DNA from: an uncultured Pelagibacteraceae bacterium
GTDB lineage: Bacteria > Pseudomonadota > Alphaproteobacteria > Pelagibacterales > Pelagibacteraceae
NCBI GenBank assembly: GCA_902555465.1
Contig: CACDSN010000001.1
Coordinates: 36,163-100,162, forward strand
Direction of reading: 5' to 3'
DNA length: 64,000 nucleotides
Shown one piece after another: positions 9,839-19,040 of this stretch. The notes under the pieces are model-generated. The model saw only the letters and a program-made list of their open reading frames with translations. It was not told where the DNA came from and did not search any database. The position numbers were made by a program, and so were the translations under genes. Numbering within the stretch: the first letter of the stretch is position 1; the number at the start of each line of letters is the position of its first letter.

Positions 9839-10939
9839 GAAAAAAATAAAAGCAATAATTATTCCAATTGCAGCTAAGATGCTTATATAAAATACCTTTT
9901 TTTTTAAAAACTCTTCTATCAATAAATTTATATTGTTTTTTTTAAATGATAGATTAGCAGAGGTATCTGTTTTGTTCGAGAAGCCACCTCCCCTTCCAAT
10001 TTGTAAAAATTTGTTCATTCTCCCAGAAACTATTTCATCATCACTAAGATTTTCAAAATATTCTAAGTTTTTTTTTATTGAATCTCGAACATTCTCTAAA
10101 GTTTTCTCACGATCTCTATGTGCTCCACCCAATGGCTCATCAATTATTTCATCAATTATTTTTAGTTTGAATAATTCTTTTGATGTAAGTCTCATTGCTT
10201 CTGCCGCCTCTAATGTTTTTTTTGGATCTCTCCATAAAATAGTTGCACATCCCTCGGGAGATATAACTGAATAAATTGCATTTTCTAACATAATTACTTT
10301 GCTAGCTGATGCCAGTGCTATAGCTCCACCAGAGCCACCCTCTCCAATAATAATTGAAATATTTGGAACTTTTAATTTAATACAAGCCTCTATTGATCTT
10401 GCAATAGCTTCTGCTTGACCTCTTTCCTCTGCGCCGACACCTGGGTAAGCTCCTGGTGTATCTATAAAGGTTATTATTGGAATATTAAATTTATTTGCAA
10501 GTTTCATTAATCTTATACTTTTTCTATAACCTTCAGGTCTCATCATCCCAAAATTTCTATCCAATCTTTCATCTAAATTTTCACCTTTTTCTTGCCCAAC
10601 TACTAAAACTGACTTTTCATTGAACTTAGCAAACCCAGCAATTACTGACTTATCTTCTCCATAAAATCTATCCCCAGATAAAGAAATAAAATCATCGAAT
10701 AAATTTTCTATGAAATATTTTGCCTTTGGACGATCTTCATGTCTTGCTACTTGAGTTTTTTGCCAGGCATTTAAATTAGAATAAATTTTTTCTAGTTTCT
10801 TATTGATCTTATCTTCAAATGATAAAATTTTGCTCGTATTTACCTCAGAAATTCCTTCTTTATTGAAAGGATCTTTTAAAATCTCAAGTTCCGCCTCTAA
10901 TTCTTTAACTTCACTTTCAAAATTTAGATAATTTTTCAT
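9833..10939 (-). CDS. accA: Acetyl-CoA carboxylase carboxyltransferase alpha subunit with a hydrophobic C-terminal tail
   Basis: AccA with AccD transfers carboxyl groups from carboxybiotin to acetyl-CoA, starting fatty acid synthesis. The core (about 1-310) has the family signatures WQKTQVARHEDRPKA, DTPGAYPGVGAEERGQ and the oxyanion-type GEGGSGGAIALASA. Usual AccA proteins stop near 310-330 residues, soon after the segment seen here as RMNKFLQIGR. This one runs to 368 and ends in a roughly 20-residue hydrophobic stretch (VFYISILAAIGIIIAFIFFL) preceded by three lysines. That looks like a tail anchor. A run of nine T on the plus strand at about 9897-9905 lies just before it, so a frameshift artefact is possible. 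accD lies at 32 kb. Confidence 0.95.
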   Translation of the reverse strand: MKNYLNFESEVKELEAELEILKDPFNKEGISEVNTSKILSFEDKINKKLEKIYSNLNAWQKTQVARHEDRPKAKYFIENLFDDFISLSGDRFYGEDKSVIAGFAKFNEKSVLVVGQEKGENLDERLDRNFGMMRPEGYRKSIRLMKLANKFNIPIITFIDTPGAYPGVGAEERGQAEAIARSIEACIKLKVPNISIIIGEGGSGGAIALASASKVIMLENAIYSVISPEGCATILWRDPKKTLEAAEAMRLTSKELFKLKIIDEIIDEPLGGAHRDREKTLENVRDSIKKNLEYFENLSDDEIVSGRMNKFLQIGRGGGFSNKTDTSANLSFKKNNINLLIEEFLKKKVFYISILAAIGIIIAFIFFL

Positions 10940-11039
10940 AATTTTAATATTTTATAAAATAAAGGCAACAAAGTGGCTCAATTTAACCGATTTACTATTA
11001 TATAAAATTTTCTTAAAACAAACTACTAAAAAAATACAT

Positions 11040-13190
11040 ATGTCAAAAAAATATATAAAAAAAGAAAACTTATCAATTTCAGAAGATCTCTTTAATTTTA
11101 TAAATATTGAAGCAATTACTGGTACAGATATTGATAAAGATAAATTTTGGAAAGGTTTAAGTAAAGTGGTCCATGAACTAAATCCAAAAAATATTGAATT
11201 ACTCAGAACAAGAAAAAAATTGCAAATGGATATAGACAGGTGGCATTTAGAAAATTTTGAAAAAGAATTTAATATAGAAGAATATAAATCTTACCTTGAA
11301 AAAATTGAATACCTTAAAAAAGAAGGCCCTGACTTTAAAATTAAAACTGAAAATATTGATAAAGAGATATCTAATATTGCTGGACCTCAACTTGTGGTAC
11401 CAATTACCAATGCAAGATATGCGCTAAATGCTGCAAATGCTAGATGGATGAGTCTTTATGATAGTTTATATGGAACAGATGTAATATCATCAGAAGAGTC
11501 AATAAGCGAAAGGTATGATCCTGAGAGAGGTCTTAGAGTAATTGAATATACTAAAAATTTTTTGGATGAAAATTTTAAATTAAAAAATTCGTCATGGAAA
11601 AAAATAGTCCAAATTTCGATTAAAAATCATAATTTAGAATTATTTACTGACAAAGGATTTACACAACTTCAAGATGATGAAAAATATATTGGATATAGAC
11701 TAGATAAAGAAAAAATTTCAGCTGTAATTTTAAAAAATAATAATCTTCATATTGAAATTATAATAAACCCAAATGCATTTAGTGCTAAAGGAGATCCTGC
11801 AGGTATATCAGATATAATTATAGAGTCTGCTATATCTACTATTTGTGATCATGAAGATTCTGTTGCAGCTGTAGATGCTGAAGACAAAATTCTTGGCTAT
11901 AGAAATTGGCTGGGTCTAATGAAAAAAGATCTTATAGCTGAATTTGAAAAAGATGGAAAAAAATTAAGAAGAAAACTAAACCCTAATAGAAACTATATTT
12001 CTAAAATGGGTAAAAAAGAAAATCTTCATGGCAGAGCACTTTTATTGAATAGGAATGTTGGTCATTTAATGACTAATTCAGCAGTTCTGTTAGAAGATGG
12101 ATCTGAAATTCCTGAGGGGATACTAGATGCTTTCATTACTTCTTTATGTGCAATGCATGATTTAAAAATTAAAAATAATTCAAGAACTGGCTCTATCTAT
12201 ATTGTAAAACCTAAGCAGCATGGTCCTGATGAAACCTCGTTTACCAATTTATTATTTTCAAAAGTTGAAGAAGTCTTGGGTTTAAAAAAATATACAATTA
12301 AGTGTGGAATTATGGATGAAGAGAGAAGAACTACTGTTAATTTAAAAGAATGTATAAGAACATTAGAACATCGAGTTTTCTTTATAAATACAGGATTTTT
12401 AGATCGAACAGGAGATGAGATGCACACATCAATGGAGGCCGGACCAATGATTAAAAAAGGAGATATGAAAACTTCTTCTTGGATAAATGCTTATGAAAAT
12501 AACAATGTAAATGTTGGTCTAAAATGTGGTTTCTCAGGTACAGCACAGATTGGAAAGGGAATGTGGGCTATGCCAGACAGGATGGCAGATATGTTAAATC
12601 AAAAAATTTCTCACTTAGAGGCAGGAGCAAATTGTGCATGGGTTCCTTCACCAACAGCCGCGGCTCTACATGCTCTACATTATCACAAAATAAATATTTT
12701 TGATAATCATGCTAAATTAAAAAATAGAAAATCTTCAAAATTAGATGATTTGTTAACTATTCCTGTTGTAAAAAAACCTAATTGGTCGATAGAAGAAATA
12801 AATAAAGAAATTTCAAATTCTGCACAAACTATTCTGGGTTATGTTGTCAGATGGATAGACCAAGGAATAGGATGTTCAAAGGTTCCAGATATAAATAATG
12901 TTGGTTTAATGGAAGATCGTGCTACTTTAAGAATATCGTCCCAACAAATAACAAATTGGCTATATCATGGAATTTGTAGCAGAAAACAAGTTTTGGAAAT
13001 CATGAAAAAAATGGCAAAAGTTGTTGATTTGCAAAATAAAAATGACAAACATTATCAAAATATGTCACCAAATTATGATAGATCTATAGCATTTAAAACT
13101 GCATGCGAACTTATATTTCAAGGCAAAGATCAACCCTCTGGATACACGGAACCATTATTGCATTTAAATAGACTTATTAAAAAAAATTAG
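11040..13190 (+). CDS. glcB: Malate synthase G
   Basis: Malate synthase G condenses glyoxylate with acetyl-CoA to malate in the glyoxylate/glycolate route. The 716-residue length is normal for isoform G. Recognisable blocks include GPQLVVPITNARYALNAANA near residue 118, the catalytic-loop Arg region TNSAVLLEDGSEIPEG, EERRTTVNLKECI, the FINTGFLDRTGDEMHTSMEAG block, and KGMWAMPDRMADM. The upstream 100-base gap holds no structure resembling the glycine riboswitch described for this gene in SAR11. The stop overlaps the convergent recR stop by four bases. Confidence 0.97.
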   Translation: MSKKYIKKENLSISEDLFNFINIEAITGTDIDKDKFWKGLSKVVHELNPKNIELLRTRKKLQMDIDRWHLENFEKEFNIEEYKSYLEKIEYLKKEGPDFKIKTENIDKEISNIAGPQLVVPITNARYALNAANARWMSLYDSLYGTDVISSEESISERYDPERGLRVIEYTKNFLDENFKLKNSSWKKIVQISIKNHNLELFTDKGFTQLQDDEKYIGYRLDKEKISAVILKNNNLHIEIIINPNAFSAKGDPAGISDIIIESAISTICDHEDSVAAVDAEDKILGYRNWLGLMKKDLIAEFEKDGKKLRRKLNPNRNYISKMGKKENLHGRALLLNRNVGHLMTNSAVLLEDGSEIPEGILDAFITSLCAMHDLKIKNNSRTGSIYIVKPKQHGPDETSFTNLLFSKVEEVLGLKKYTIKCGIMDEERRTTVNLKECIRTLEHRVFFINTGFLDRTGDEMHTSMEAGPMIKKGDMKTSSWINAYENNNVNVGLKCGFSGTAQIGKGMWAMPDRMADMLNQKISHLEAGANCAWVPSPTAAALHALHYHKINIFDNHAKLKNRKSSKLDDLLTIPVVKKPNWSIEEINKEISNSAQTILGYVVRWIDQGIGCSKVPDINNVGLMEDRATLRISSQQITNWLYHGICSRKQVLEIMKKMAKVVDLQNKNDKHYQNMSPNYDRSIAFKTACELIFQGKDQPSGYTEPLLHLNRLIKKN

Positions 13191-13792
13191 TCTTTTTTAA
13201 AAGAGTTTCTATTTTTAAATGCATAAATTAAAGTACCATCATCTAAACTTTCAATTTCACCACCAACCGGCAAACCCTGAGCAAGCTTAGAAATTTTTAC
13301 TTTGGTATTTTTAAGACTATCTTGAATATAGAATGCAGTTGTTTGACCTTCTATTGTAGCACTTGTAGCAAGTATAACCTCTTCTATTTTGTTTTTTTTT
13401 ACTCTCTCAACTAAAGCACCTATTAATAATTCATCTTTATTCATATTATTTGATGAAATTGTGCCACCTAAAATATGGAAATATCCTTGATAAACGCTCG
13501 ATGCTTCTATACTCCATTGATCAGCTATATTTTCTACTACACAAATTTTATTAAATTTTTGATTTAAATTTTCACAATTATTACAACCGCTTATATTTGA
13601 TTTTAATGAACCACAAGTTTTACATCTAGATATGTTTTTATAGACTTCAGCTAAGTTTTTAGCCATTGGTCTTATAAGTTCCTCTCTATTATTAATCATT
13701 TTTAGAACAATTCTTTTTGCAGATCTCGGTCCTAAACCAGGAAGCTTAGATATTAATTTTATCAATTCTTCTATTTCAGATATATTTTGCAT
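13187..13792 (-). CDS. recR: Recombination mediator RecR
   Basis: RecR works with RecO, and RecF where present, to load RecA on gapped DNA. The 201-residue protein has a helix-hairpin-helix (KLPGLGPRSAKRIVL, residues 14-28), a four-Cys zinc finger (RCKTCGSLKSNISGCNNC), a Toprim domain beginning ICVVENIADQWSIE, the FHILGGTISS loop and a Walker-B-like C-terminal region. All are standard. It ends the ffs-dnaX-ybaB-recR cluster, 8 bases downstream of the YbaB gene. Confidence 0.96.
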   Translation of the reverse strand: MQNISEIEELIKLISKLPGLGPRSAKRIVLKMINNREELIRPMAKNLAEVYKNISRCKTCGSLKSNISGCNNCENLNQKFNKICVVENIADQWSIEASSVYQGYFHILGGTISSNNMNKDELLIGALVERVKKNKIEEVILATSATIEGQTTAFYIQDSLKNTKVKISKLAQGLPVGGEIESLDDGTLIYAFKNRNSFKKD

Positions 13793-13800
13793 TTAAATAA

Positions 13801-14118
13801 TTATAGAGGCCATTTAAAACCTGGTATTCCAATATTTCCTGCTGATTTAGATATTTCTTCAGTAGTTTTAGATTTTAAGGAGGATTTTGCATTATTGTGA
13901 GCTGCTTTAATTAAGTCTTCAATAACATTTTTCTCTTCTTTTAAAAGTTTGTCTGAAATTTCAACTGAAATAATTTCACTTTCTCCATTTAATTTTATTT
14001 TAACTAATTCTCCTCCAGCGTTTCCGGTAACTTCAATTTTTTTAATTGCCTCTTCGCTTTCTTTCATCTTTTTTTCTAACTCTTTTGCTTTTTCAAGTAT
14101 TTTCGAAAAGTCTGTCAT
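13801..14118 (-). CDS. ybaB: YbaB/EbfC family nucleoid-associated protein
   Basis: The 105-residue protein has the YbaB pattern: an N-terminal coiled helix (about 5-30, AKELEKKMKESEEAIKK) followed by a beta hairpin with VTGNAGGELVKIKLNGE and a C-terminal helical segment ending IGIPGFKWPL. YbaB forms dimers that bind DNA non-specifically. It sits between dnaX and recR, the classical position, and its start overlaps the dnaX stop by four bases. Function is assigned by family and context. Confidence 0.93.
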   Translation of the reverse strand: MTDFSKILEKAKELEKKMKESEEAIKKIEVTGNAGGELVKIKLNGESEIISVEISDKLLKEEKNVIEDLIKAAHNNAKSSLKSKTTEEISKSAGNIGIPGFKWPL

Positions 14119-15761
14119 ATTTTATCTTTCTCTATTTCTAAAAGTTCTGCATCAGGAAATAATTTTTCAACCTCTTTGGAAAACTCAGTTTTTAATTCAC
14201 TTTTTAATAAATCATTTTTTATATTTTTTTTTTGTTCTTTTATAGTTGGCAAACCTTTTTTTTTTGAAAAAGATATAATCCATCTTTTTTTTGTCCACTC
14301 TAACAACTTGGCGCTTAATTCTTTAACAAAAGATTTATCAAGATTAGAATTAAATGAAATTTCAATTTTCTGATTTTCAAAACTAACTAATTTTAAATTA
14401 TTTTCCATTTCATATTTGATTTTTATTTCTTTCTTATCTTCACAGACCTGAATAAGTTTATTAAAATTATTAATTTCAATACTATCAATTTTGTTTTTTA
14501 CTTCAGGCGCAGAAATTATTTTCTCTTCTTGCTCAACGCTTTTTAGTTGTTCAATAGCATCTTGATTTAATTGATTTTTATTTTCAAATATTTTTTTATT
14601 AACCTTTAAGTCTTTTTTAAAATCATTTGTATCTTCTATACTATTATTTTTTAAAATTTCTTTTAGATATAATGATCTAATTAAAAACATTTCAACAAAT
14701 TGATGTTGATTTTTTATATAATCTATTTTTTCTAGATTATTTAATGTAAATTGCCAAAGCATTAGTATATCTTTTTTTGACAATTTTTTAGATAATAATT
14801 TAATTTTATCAAATTCATTATTATTTAAATCAAAGTTTGATCCATCCAGATTTATAAATTCAATATTTTTAAGATAATATAGAGTTTCTAAAAATTCATT
14901 TAAAAAAACTTTTGGCTCGACTCCTGAGATATAAATATTCTTATACAATTTGAGTGTATTATTTTCGTTTCCATCAATAATTTGGCTAATCAAATCAATT
15001 GTTTTGCTTTTTTCAAAGTAACCAAATATTTTATGAGCTGTTTTAAGATCAAGTTCATTACCATTATTGTCTAATAACATAGCTCTATCAAGCAATGATA
15101 AAGAGTCTCTTACAGAGCCTTCTGATAATTTTACTATCAATTTTATTGCCTCATTACTGATGTTTCCCTTTTCAAGGTCTTTAATTTTAATCAAGTAGTC
15201 AAATAATTCCTCAGAATTTACTCTTGAGAGATCATATCTTTGACATCTTGAAATTATTGTTACTGGGATTTTTTTTACATCTGTACTAGCAAATATAAAT
15301 TTCAGATAAGACGGTGGTTCCTCTAGTGTTTTTAGTAAAGCTGCAAATGCTGATTTAGAAAACATATGAACCTCATCACAAATAAAAATTTTGTATTTTG
15401 CTGTGGTTGGCTTGTATCTTGAGAACTCTATTAATTCTCTAACATCATCTACACTGGTTTTGCTTGCGGCATCTATTTCTAAAATATCAATATTATTTCC
15501 TTCAATAATCGATTTACAACTTTCACAAAAGTTTTTAGTACATAATTTTTCAACACCGTTTTCACAGTTCAATGCTTTCGCTACAATTCTGGCAGTGCTT
15601 GTTTTTCCTGATCCTCTAATTCCTAAAAACATATATGCATTTGGAATTCTATTGTTTTTTATTGAATTGAATAAACTCTCTCCAATTACTTTTTGACCTA
15701 CTAATTGGTCGAAGGTTTGAGGTCTATATTTTAGTGCTAGTACTTTGCTGTTTGAATTCAT
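14115..15761 (-). CDS. dnaX: DNA polymerase III subunit tau
   Basis: DnaX is the clamp-loader ATPase of the replicase. The 548-residue protein has Walker A FLGIRGSGKTSTARIVAKAL (about 45-64), a four-Cys zinc module (CENGVEKLCTKNFCESC), the DEVHMFS Walker B, the sensor SRCQRYD, and a lid domain. A Lys-rich, low-complexity tail follows, corresponding to tau domains IV and V. I see no clear programmed frameshift signal that would make a gamma form. Its start lies only about 10 bases from the mature SRP RNA end, so both are probably co-transcribed. Confidence 0.95.
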   Translation of the reverse strand: MNSNSKVLALKYRPQTFDQLVGQKVIGESLFNSIKNNRIPNAYMFLGIRGSGKTSTARIVAKALNCENGVEKLCTKNFCESCKSIIEGNNIDILEIDAASKTSVDDVRELIEFSRYKPTTAKYKIFICDEVHMFSKSAFAALLKTLEEPPSYLKFIFASTDVKKIPVTIISRCQRYDLSRVNSEELFDYLIKIKDLEKGNISNEAIKLIVKLSEGSVRDSLSLLDRAMLLDNNGNELDLKTAHKIFGYFEKSKTIDLISQIIDGNENNTLKLYKNIYISGVEPKVFLNEFLETLYYLKNIEFINLDGSNFDLNNNEFDKIKLLSKKLSKKDILMLWQFTLNNLEKIDYIKNQHQFVEMFLIRSLYLKEILKNNSIEDTNDFKKDLKVNKKIFENKNQLNQDAIEQLKSVEQEEKIISAPEVKNKIDSIEINNFNKLIQVCEDKKEIKIKYEMENNLKLVSFENQKIEISFNSNLDKSFVKELSAKLLEWTKKRWIISFSKKKGLPTIKEQKKNIKNDLLKSELKTEFSKEVEKLFPDAELLEIEKDKI

Positions 15762-15771
15762 AACTTTAATA

Positions 15772-15860
15772 GGAGACCAACCAACCTGAAAAAATACTCA
15801 ATACCCTTGCTTCCGTTAAGACCTAGGGGAGTTCATGGTACCTTCACCTGGATGGCCCCC
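15772..15860 (-). ncRNA. ffs: Signal recognition particle RNA (4.5S type)
   Basis: Read leftward, the RNA begins GGGGGCCA and ends UGGUCUCC; these ends pair over eight positions including two G-U pairs, giving the long SRP hairpin. The apical part holds AGGUCUUAACGGAAGCAAGG, the Ffh-binding domain IV, with the conserved AGGUC and GGAAGCA strands flanking a UAAC-like tetraloop in place of GNRA. The 89-nucleotide size and the position directly before dnaX are typical of alphaproteobacteria. End positions are set by the terminal helix and are approximate by one or two bases. Confidence 0.92.
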
Positions 15861-15904
15861 ATTACATTATATCAGTAATAATTTAAAATCTTCAATATGA
15901 TATC

Positions 15905-16732
15905 TTATTTTTTTCTAAGCTTATCTGCCTCGAAAACCCCCAAAACACTCATATCTTCACAATGATAATTTAAATCTTCTAAAGAATTTTTAATTTTTTG
16001 GTCATCTATATGACCTTCAACTTCACATAGAAAAAAATAAGATGAAAAAGAATTTTTTTCTGGAAAGCTTTGAAGTTTTATCATATTCACTCCGTTGATT
16101 GCCATTCCTTGCAAAGCACTATAAAGAGCAGCTGGTTTGCTTTTAAGTTTGAAAAGAAAAGATGTTACAAATAATCTTTTGTCATTTTCTGCTTGCATAA
16201 TATCTTTTCCTAACAATAAAAATCTTGTATAATTTTCTTGATTGTCTTGAATATCCTTTTTAAGAATCTCTAAATCATAAATTTCTGCACTCAATAATGA
16301 TGCGATGGCTGCTTTTGATTTATCTTTAGTTTCGGATACATATTTTGCTGATCCAGCCGTATCGGCTCTAACTTGTTCTACAAGATTGTTTTTTTTAAGA
16401 AAAATTGAGGACTGACTTATCGCTTGTGCATGTGAATAAACATTTTTTATATCTGAAATTTTACTACCTTTGATACCTAACAGATTATGACTAATTTTAT
16501 AAAAATGCTCTGCGTAAATATTTAATCTAAATTTAAATATCAAATATTCTATCCCAATGTTTCCTGTAGTTTTGTTAGACTCCGGAATAATTGCTAAAAT
16601 TTTATTATCATTCTTAGCTATTTCAAAACACTCATCAAATGTTTTGCATGGTATTGTTTCACATCCAGGATAATTTTTCTTTGCACAGCTCTCACTATAA
16701 CTTCCAGAGACACCTTGATAAGCTATTTTCAT
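15905..16732 (-). CDS. pheA: Prephenate dehydratase
   Basis: PheA converts prephenate to phenylpyruvate for phenylalanine synthesis. The 275-residue monofunctional protein has the N-terminal PDT domain (IAYQGVSGSYSE at the start, IPESNKTTGNIG, YSHAQAISQ) with the catalytic Thr-Arg-Phe motif in NYTRFLLLG near residue 190. A C-terminal ACT domain (KPAALYSALQGMAINGVNM) suggests phenylalanine feedback. No chorismate mutase domain is attached. It starts 3 bases after the kdsB stop on the same strand. Confidence 0.94.
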   Translation of the reverse strand: MKIAYQGVSGSYSESCAKKNYPGCETIPCKTFDECFEIAKNDNKILAIIPESNKTTGNIGIEYLIFKFRLNIYAEHFYKISHNLLGIKGSKISDIKNVYSHAQAISQSSIFLKKNNLVEQVRADTAGSAKYVSETKDKSKAAIASLLSAEIYDLEILKKDIQDNQENYTRFLLLGKDIMQAENDKRLFVTSFLFKLKSKPAALYSALQGMAINGVNMIKLQSFPEKNSFSSYFFLCEVEGHIDDQKIKNSLEDLNYHCEDMSVLGVFEADKLRKK

Positions 16733-16735
16733 AAT

Positions 16736-17473
16736 TTATGATTTATATTCCATAAGTTTTTTTATTTCCAGATAATCTTCATTTGTATCTACACCTACTG
16801 GCGAAGAATTTGCAAAAATTACATCTATTTTTATATTATTATCTAAAGCTCTAAGTTGCTCTAGCTTTAAATTTCTCTCGCTAGATGTTTGTTTTAAGCC
16901 TACAAATTTCTTAAGGATAGAAGTTTTATAAATGTAGACTCCTATATGATGATAAATATGTTCAGAATTTTCACTACTTACAGATCTTAAAAATTTTTGA
17001 GCTACTGAAATTTTATTATTTTCGATATTTTCATTGCAGACTACTTTAACAATATTTTGGTTTTTAATATTTTTTGTCTCAAGCTTACAAGCAAGTGTTG
17101 CTATTTCTGAATTATTTTTTACTGCAAGTTCATTTAAATTGATAATATCATTTTTATCAATTAAAGGTTCGTCGCCTTGTAGATTAATAATATAGTCAAT
17201 TTCATTTAAGTTAAGCTGCTCATAGGCCTCATATATACGATCGGTGCCAGTTACGTGTTTTTTTTTAGTTAATATACTTTTGCCATTATTTTTAACTACC
17301 TCTTGAAATATTTCTTGGTCACCAGTTGCAACATAAACTTCACCAATATTTGCAGACTTACCTTTTTCATAAACATGAATAATCAATGATTTATTGTTAA
17401 TTTTAAGGAGTGGCTTATTAGGTAATCTAGATGCTCCAAGTCTAGATGGTATTAAAATAATAGTTTTGTTCAT
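16736..17473 (-). CDS. kdsB: 3-deoxy-manno-octulosonate cytidylyltransferase
   Basis: KdsB activates Kdo as CMP-Kdo for lipopolysaccharide core synthesis. The 245-residue protein opens with the nucleotidyltransferase signature IPSRLGASRLPNKPLL and has the metal and substrate motifs LQGDEPLI near residue 96 and HIGVYIYKTSILKKF near 165. All are in the expected order. Together with kdsD, lptC and lptB at 22-25 kb it indicates that the organism builds and exports a Kdo-containing LPS. Confidence 0.95.
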   Translation of the reverse strand: MNKTIILIPSRLGASRLPNKPLLKINNKSLIIHVYEKGKSANIGEVYVATGDQEIFQEVVKNNGKSILTKKKHVTGTDRIYEAYEQLNLNEIDYIINLQGDEPLIDKNDIINLNELAVKNNSEIATLACKLETKNIKNQNIVKVVCNENIENNKISVAQKFLRSVSSENSEHIYHHIGVYIYKTSILKKFVGLKQTSSERNLKLEQLRALDNNIKIDVIFANSSPVGVDTNEDYLEIKKLMEYKS

Positions 17474-17571
17474 AAATCAAGTATTTATGCGTCTTTCAGC
17501 CGCTTAAATTAAACTAATTAAATATTATCTTTTTTGTTTAACATGTTATACGACGTAATTTAGTAAATATC

Positions 17572-18117
17572 ATGGATTCATTCGAAATAAATAAAATAGT
17601 AGCATCAATACTATTAATTGCTTTATTATTTATAGGGATAGGCAAAATATCTGATTTAATATTCCATGTGGATAAACCTGAAACCGCTGGATACAAAGTT
17701 GAACTTCCAGAAAATGGCACAGCAAATCAAATTTCTGAAACAAAAAATGAAGTCGTAGAAGAAGTTGATATTTCTGGTCTATTAGCTTTGGGAGATATTA
17801 CGCATGGAGAAAAGGTGTTTAAGAAGTGCTCTGCATGTCATGTTGTTGAAAAAGGAGGGGCTAATAAAATTGGGCCAGCACTTTACGGAGTTTTGGGAAG
17901 GAAAATTGCTGCAGTCGATGATTACAAATATTCTCAAGCTTTATCTGACTATGGTAAAGAATGGACTTTTGAAGAAATGAACGGTTACCTTAAAAAACCC
18001 CAGTCTTGGATAAAAGGCACAAAGATGAGTTTTTCTGGACTTAGAAAAGAAAAAGATAGAGCTTCAGTTATTCTTTATTTAAATCAGTTTTCAGATAGTC
18101 CACTAGAGTTACCTTAA
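17572..18117 (+). CDS. Membrane-anchored c-type cytochrome (CycM type)
   Basis: The 181-residue protein has an uncleaved N-terminal membrane helix (about 8-25), a short Glu/Thr-rich linker, and a class I cytochrome c domain. The heme site is CSACH near residue 85, GPALYGVLGR follows, and the likely axial Met lies in KGTKMSFSGL. This layout matches alphaproteobacterial CycM-type cytochromes, which carry electrons from the bc1 complex to terminal oxidase on the periplasmic face. It is divergent from kdsB across about 100 bases, and its stop overlaps argF by nine bases. Confidence 0.9.
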   Translation: MDSFEINKIVASILLIALLFIGIGKISDLIFHVDKPETAGYKVELPENGTANQISETKNEVVEEVDISGLLALGDITHGEKVFKKCSACHVVEKGGANKIGPALYGVLGRKIAAVDDYKYSQALSDYGKEWTFEEMNGYLKKPQSWIKGTKMSFSGLRKEKDRASVILYLNQFSDSPLELP

Positions 18118-19038
18118 TTTTCCAAAACTGTATAATAATATGCTTTTTTGAACATGTACTCTATTCAAAGCTTGTTGCCAAACTTTAGATTTTTTTCCTA
18201 AAAACACTTCTTCTGAAACTTCATCTCCTCTTGGAAGACAGTGAAGAAAAATTGAGTTTGGTCGAGTAACTTTCATTAAATTAGAATTAACTTTATAATT
18301 TTTAAAATCTCTAATTTTTTTAGCTTTATTAACTTTATCATTAAGAGAAAATACTTTGTCAGTGAATACTACATCAGCACTTTTTGCTGCTTTTTTTATA
18401 TCATTAAAAATATTAATTTTTCCTTTATTGTTTTTAACCCAATTCATGACAAACTTTGGTGGTCTATAATTTTTTGGACATCCAATATTTAGTTTAAACT
18501 TAAATTTTATAGAGGCTGCAATTAGTGAATTAAGTACATTATTGCAATCACCAATCCAACATATATTTAACTTGGATATTGGTTTTTTTTTAATTTCCTC
18601 TACAGTAAAAATATCTGAGAGTACTTGACATGGATGAGAGCTTGGACTCAATAAATTTATCAGTGGAATTGTCAAGTTTTTACTAAAATCTTCAATTTTT
18701 TTGTCACTATTTGTTCTCAACAAAAAAGCATCCCCATAGGTAGATAAAATTTTTGCTGTATCTACTAAACTTTCACCACCTTTTCCTAAATGTAATTCAC
18801 TTGTTTTAACTGTTATCGAATTCGCTGCTAATTGATTAATAGCAATATGAAAGCTTAATCTAGTTCGAGAACTAGGTTTTTCATACATTTGTATAAGGAG
18901 TTTGCCTTTTAATGGTTGGTCTTTATCAGCTTCAAGAGTATTAAAATTTTTTCTTTTCTTTTTTCTTTTCTTCGCATCATTAAGTATTTTTCTTAAATCT
19001 TTTGTTGGAATATCCTTTAAATTAGTAAAGTTTCTCAC
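18109..19038 (-). CDS. argF: Ornithine carbamoyltransferase
   Basis: The enzyme makes citrulline from ornithine and carbamoyl phosphate. The 309-residue protein carries the carbamoyl phosphate motif as KPSSRTRLSF (SSRTR in place of the usual STRTR), the HPCQVLSD block near residue 133, and the ornithine-site HCLPRGDEVSEEVF. Length is normal. It follows argD by two bases on the same strand, forming an argD-argF pair; argJ lies at 6-7 kb. Confidence 0.95.
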   Translation of the reverse strand: MRNFTNLKDIPTKDLRKILNDAKKRKKKRKNFNTLEADKDQPLKGKLLIQMYEKPSSRTRLSFHIAINQLAANSITVKTSELHLGKGGESLVDTAKILSTYGDAFLLRTNSDKKIEDFSKNLTIPLINLLSPSSHPCQVLSDIFTVEEIKKKPISKLNICWIGDCNNVLNSLIAASIKFKFKLNIGCPKNYRPPKFVMNWVKNNKGKINIFNDIKKAAKSADVVFTDKVFSLNDKVNKAKKIRDFKNYKVNSNLMKVTRPNSIFLHCLPRGDEVSEEVFLGKKSKVWQQALNRVHVQKSILLYSFGKLR

Positions 19039-19040
19039 AG

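Noticed and set aside
10940-11039. Glycine riboswitch upstream of malate synthase, as described in SAR11
   Set aside because: The 100-base gap is A+T rich and shows no glycine-aptamer core or paired stems; I see no riboswitch here.
14115-15761. Programmed -1 frameshift in dnaX producing gamma
   Set aside because: Poly-A stretches exist, as everywhere here, but I found no clear slippery heptamer with a following stem at the expected position.
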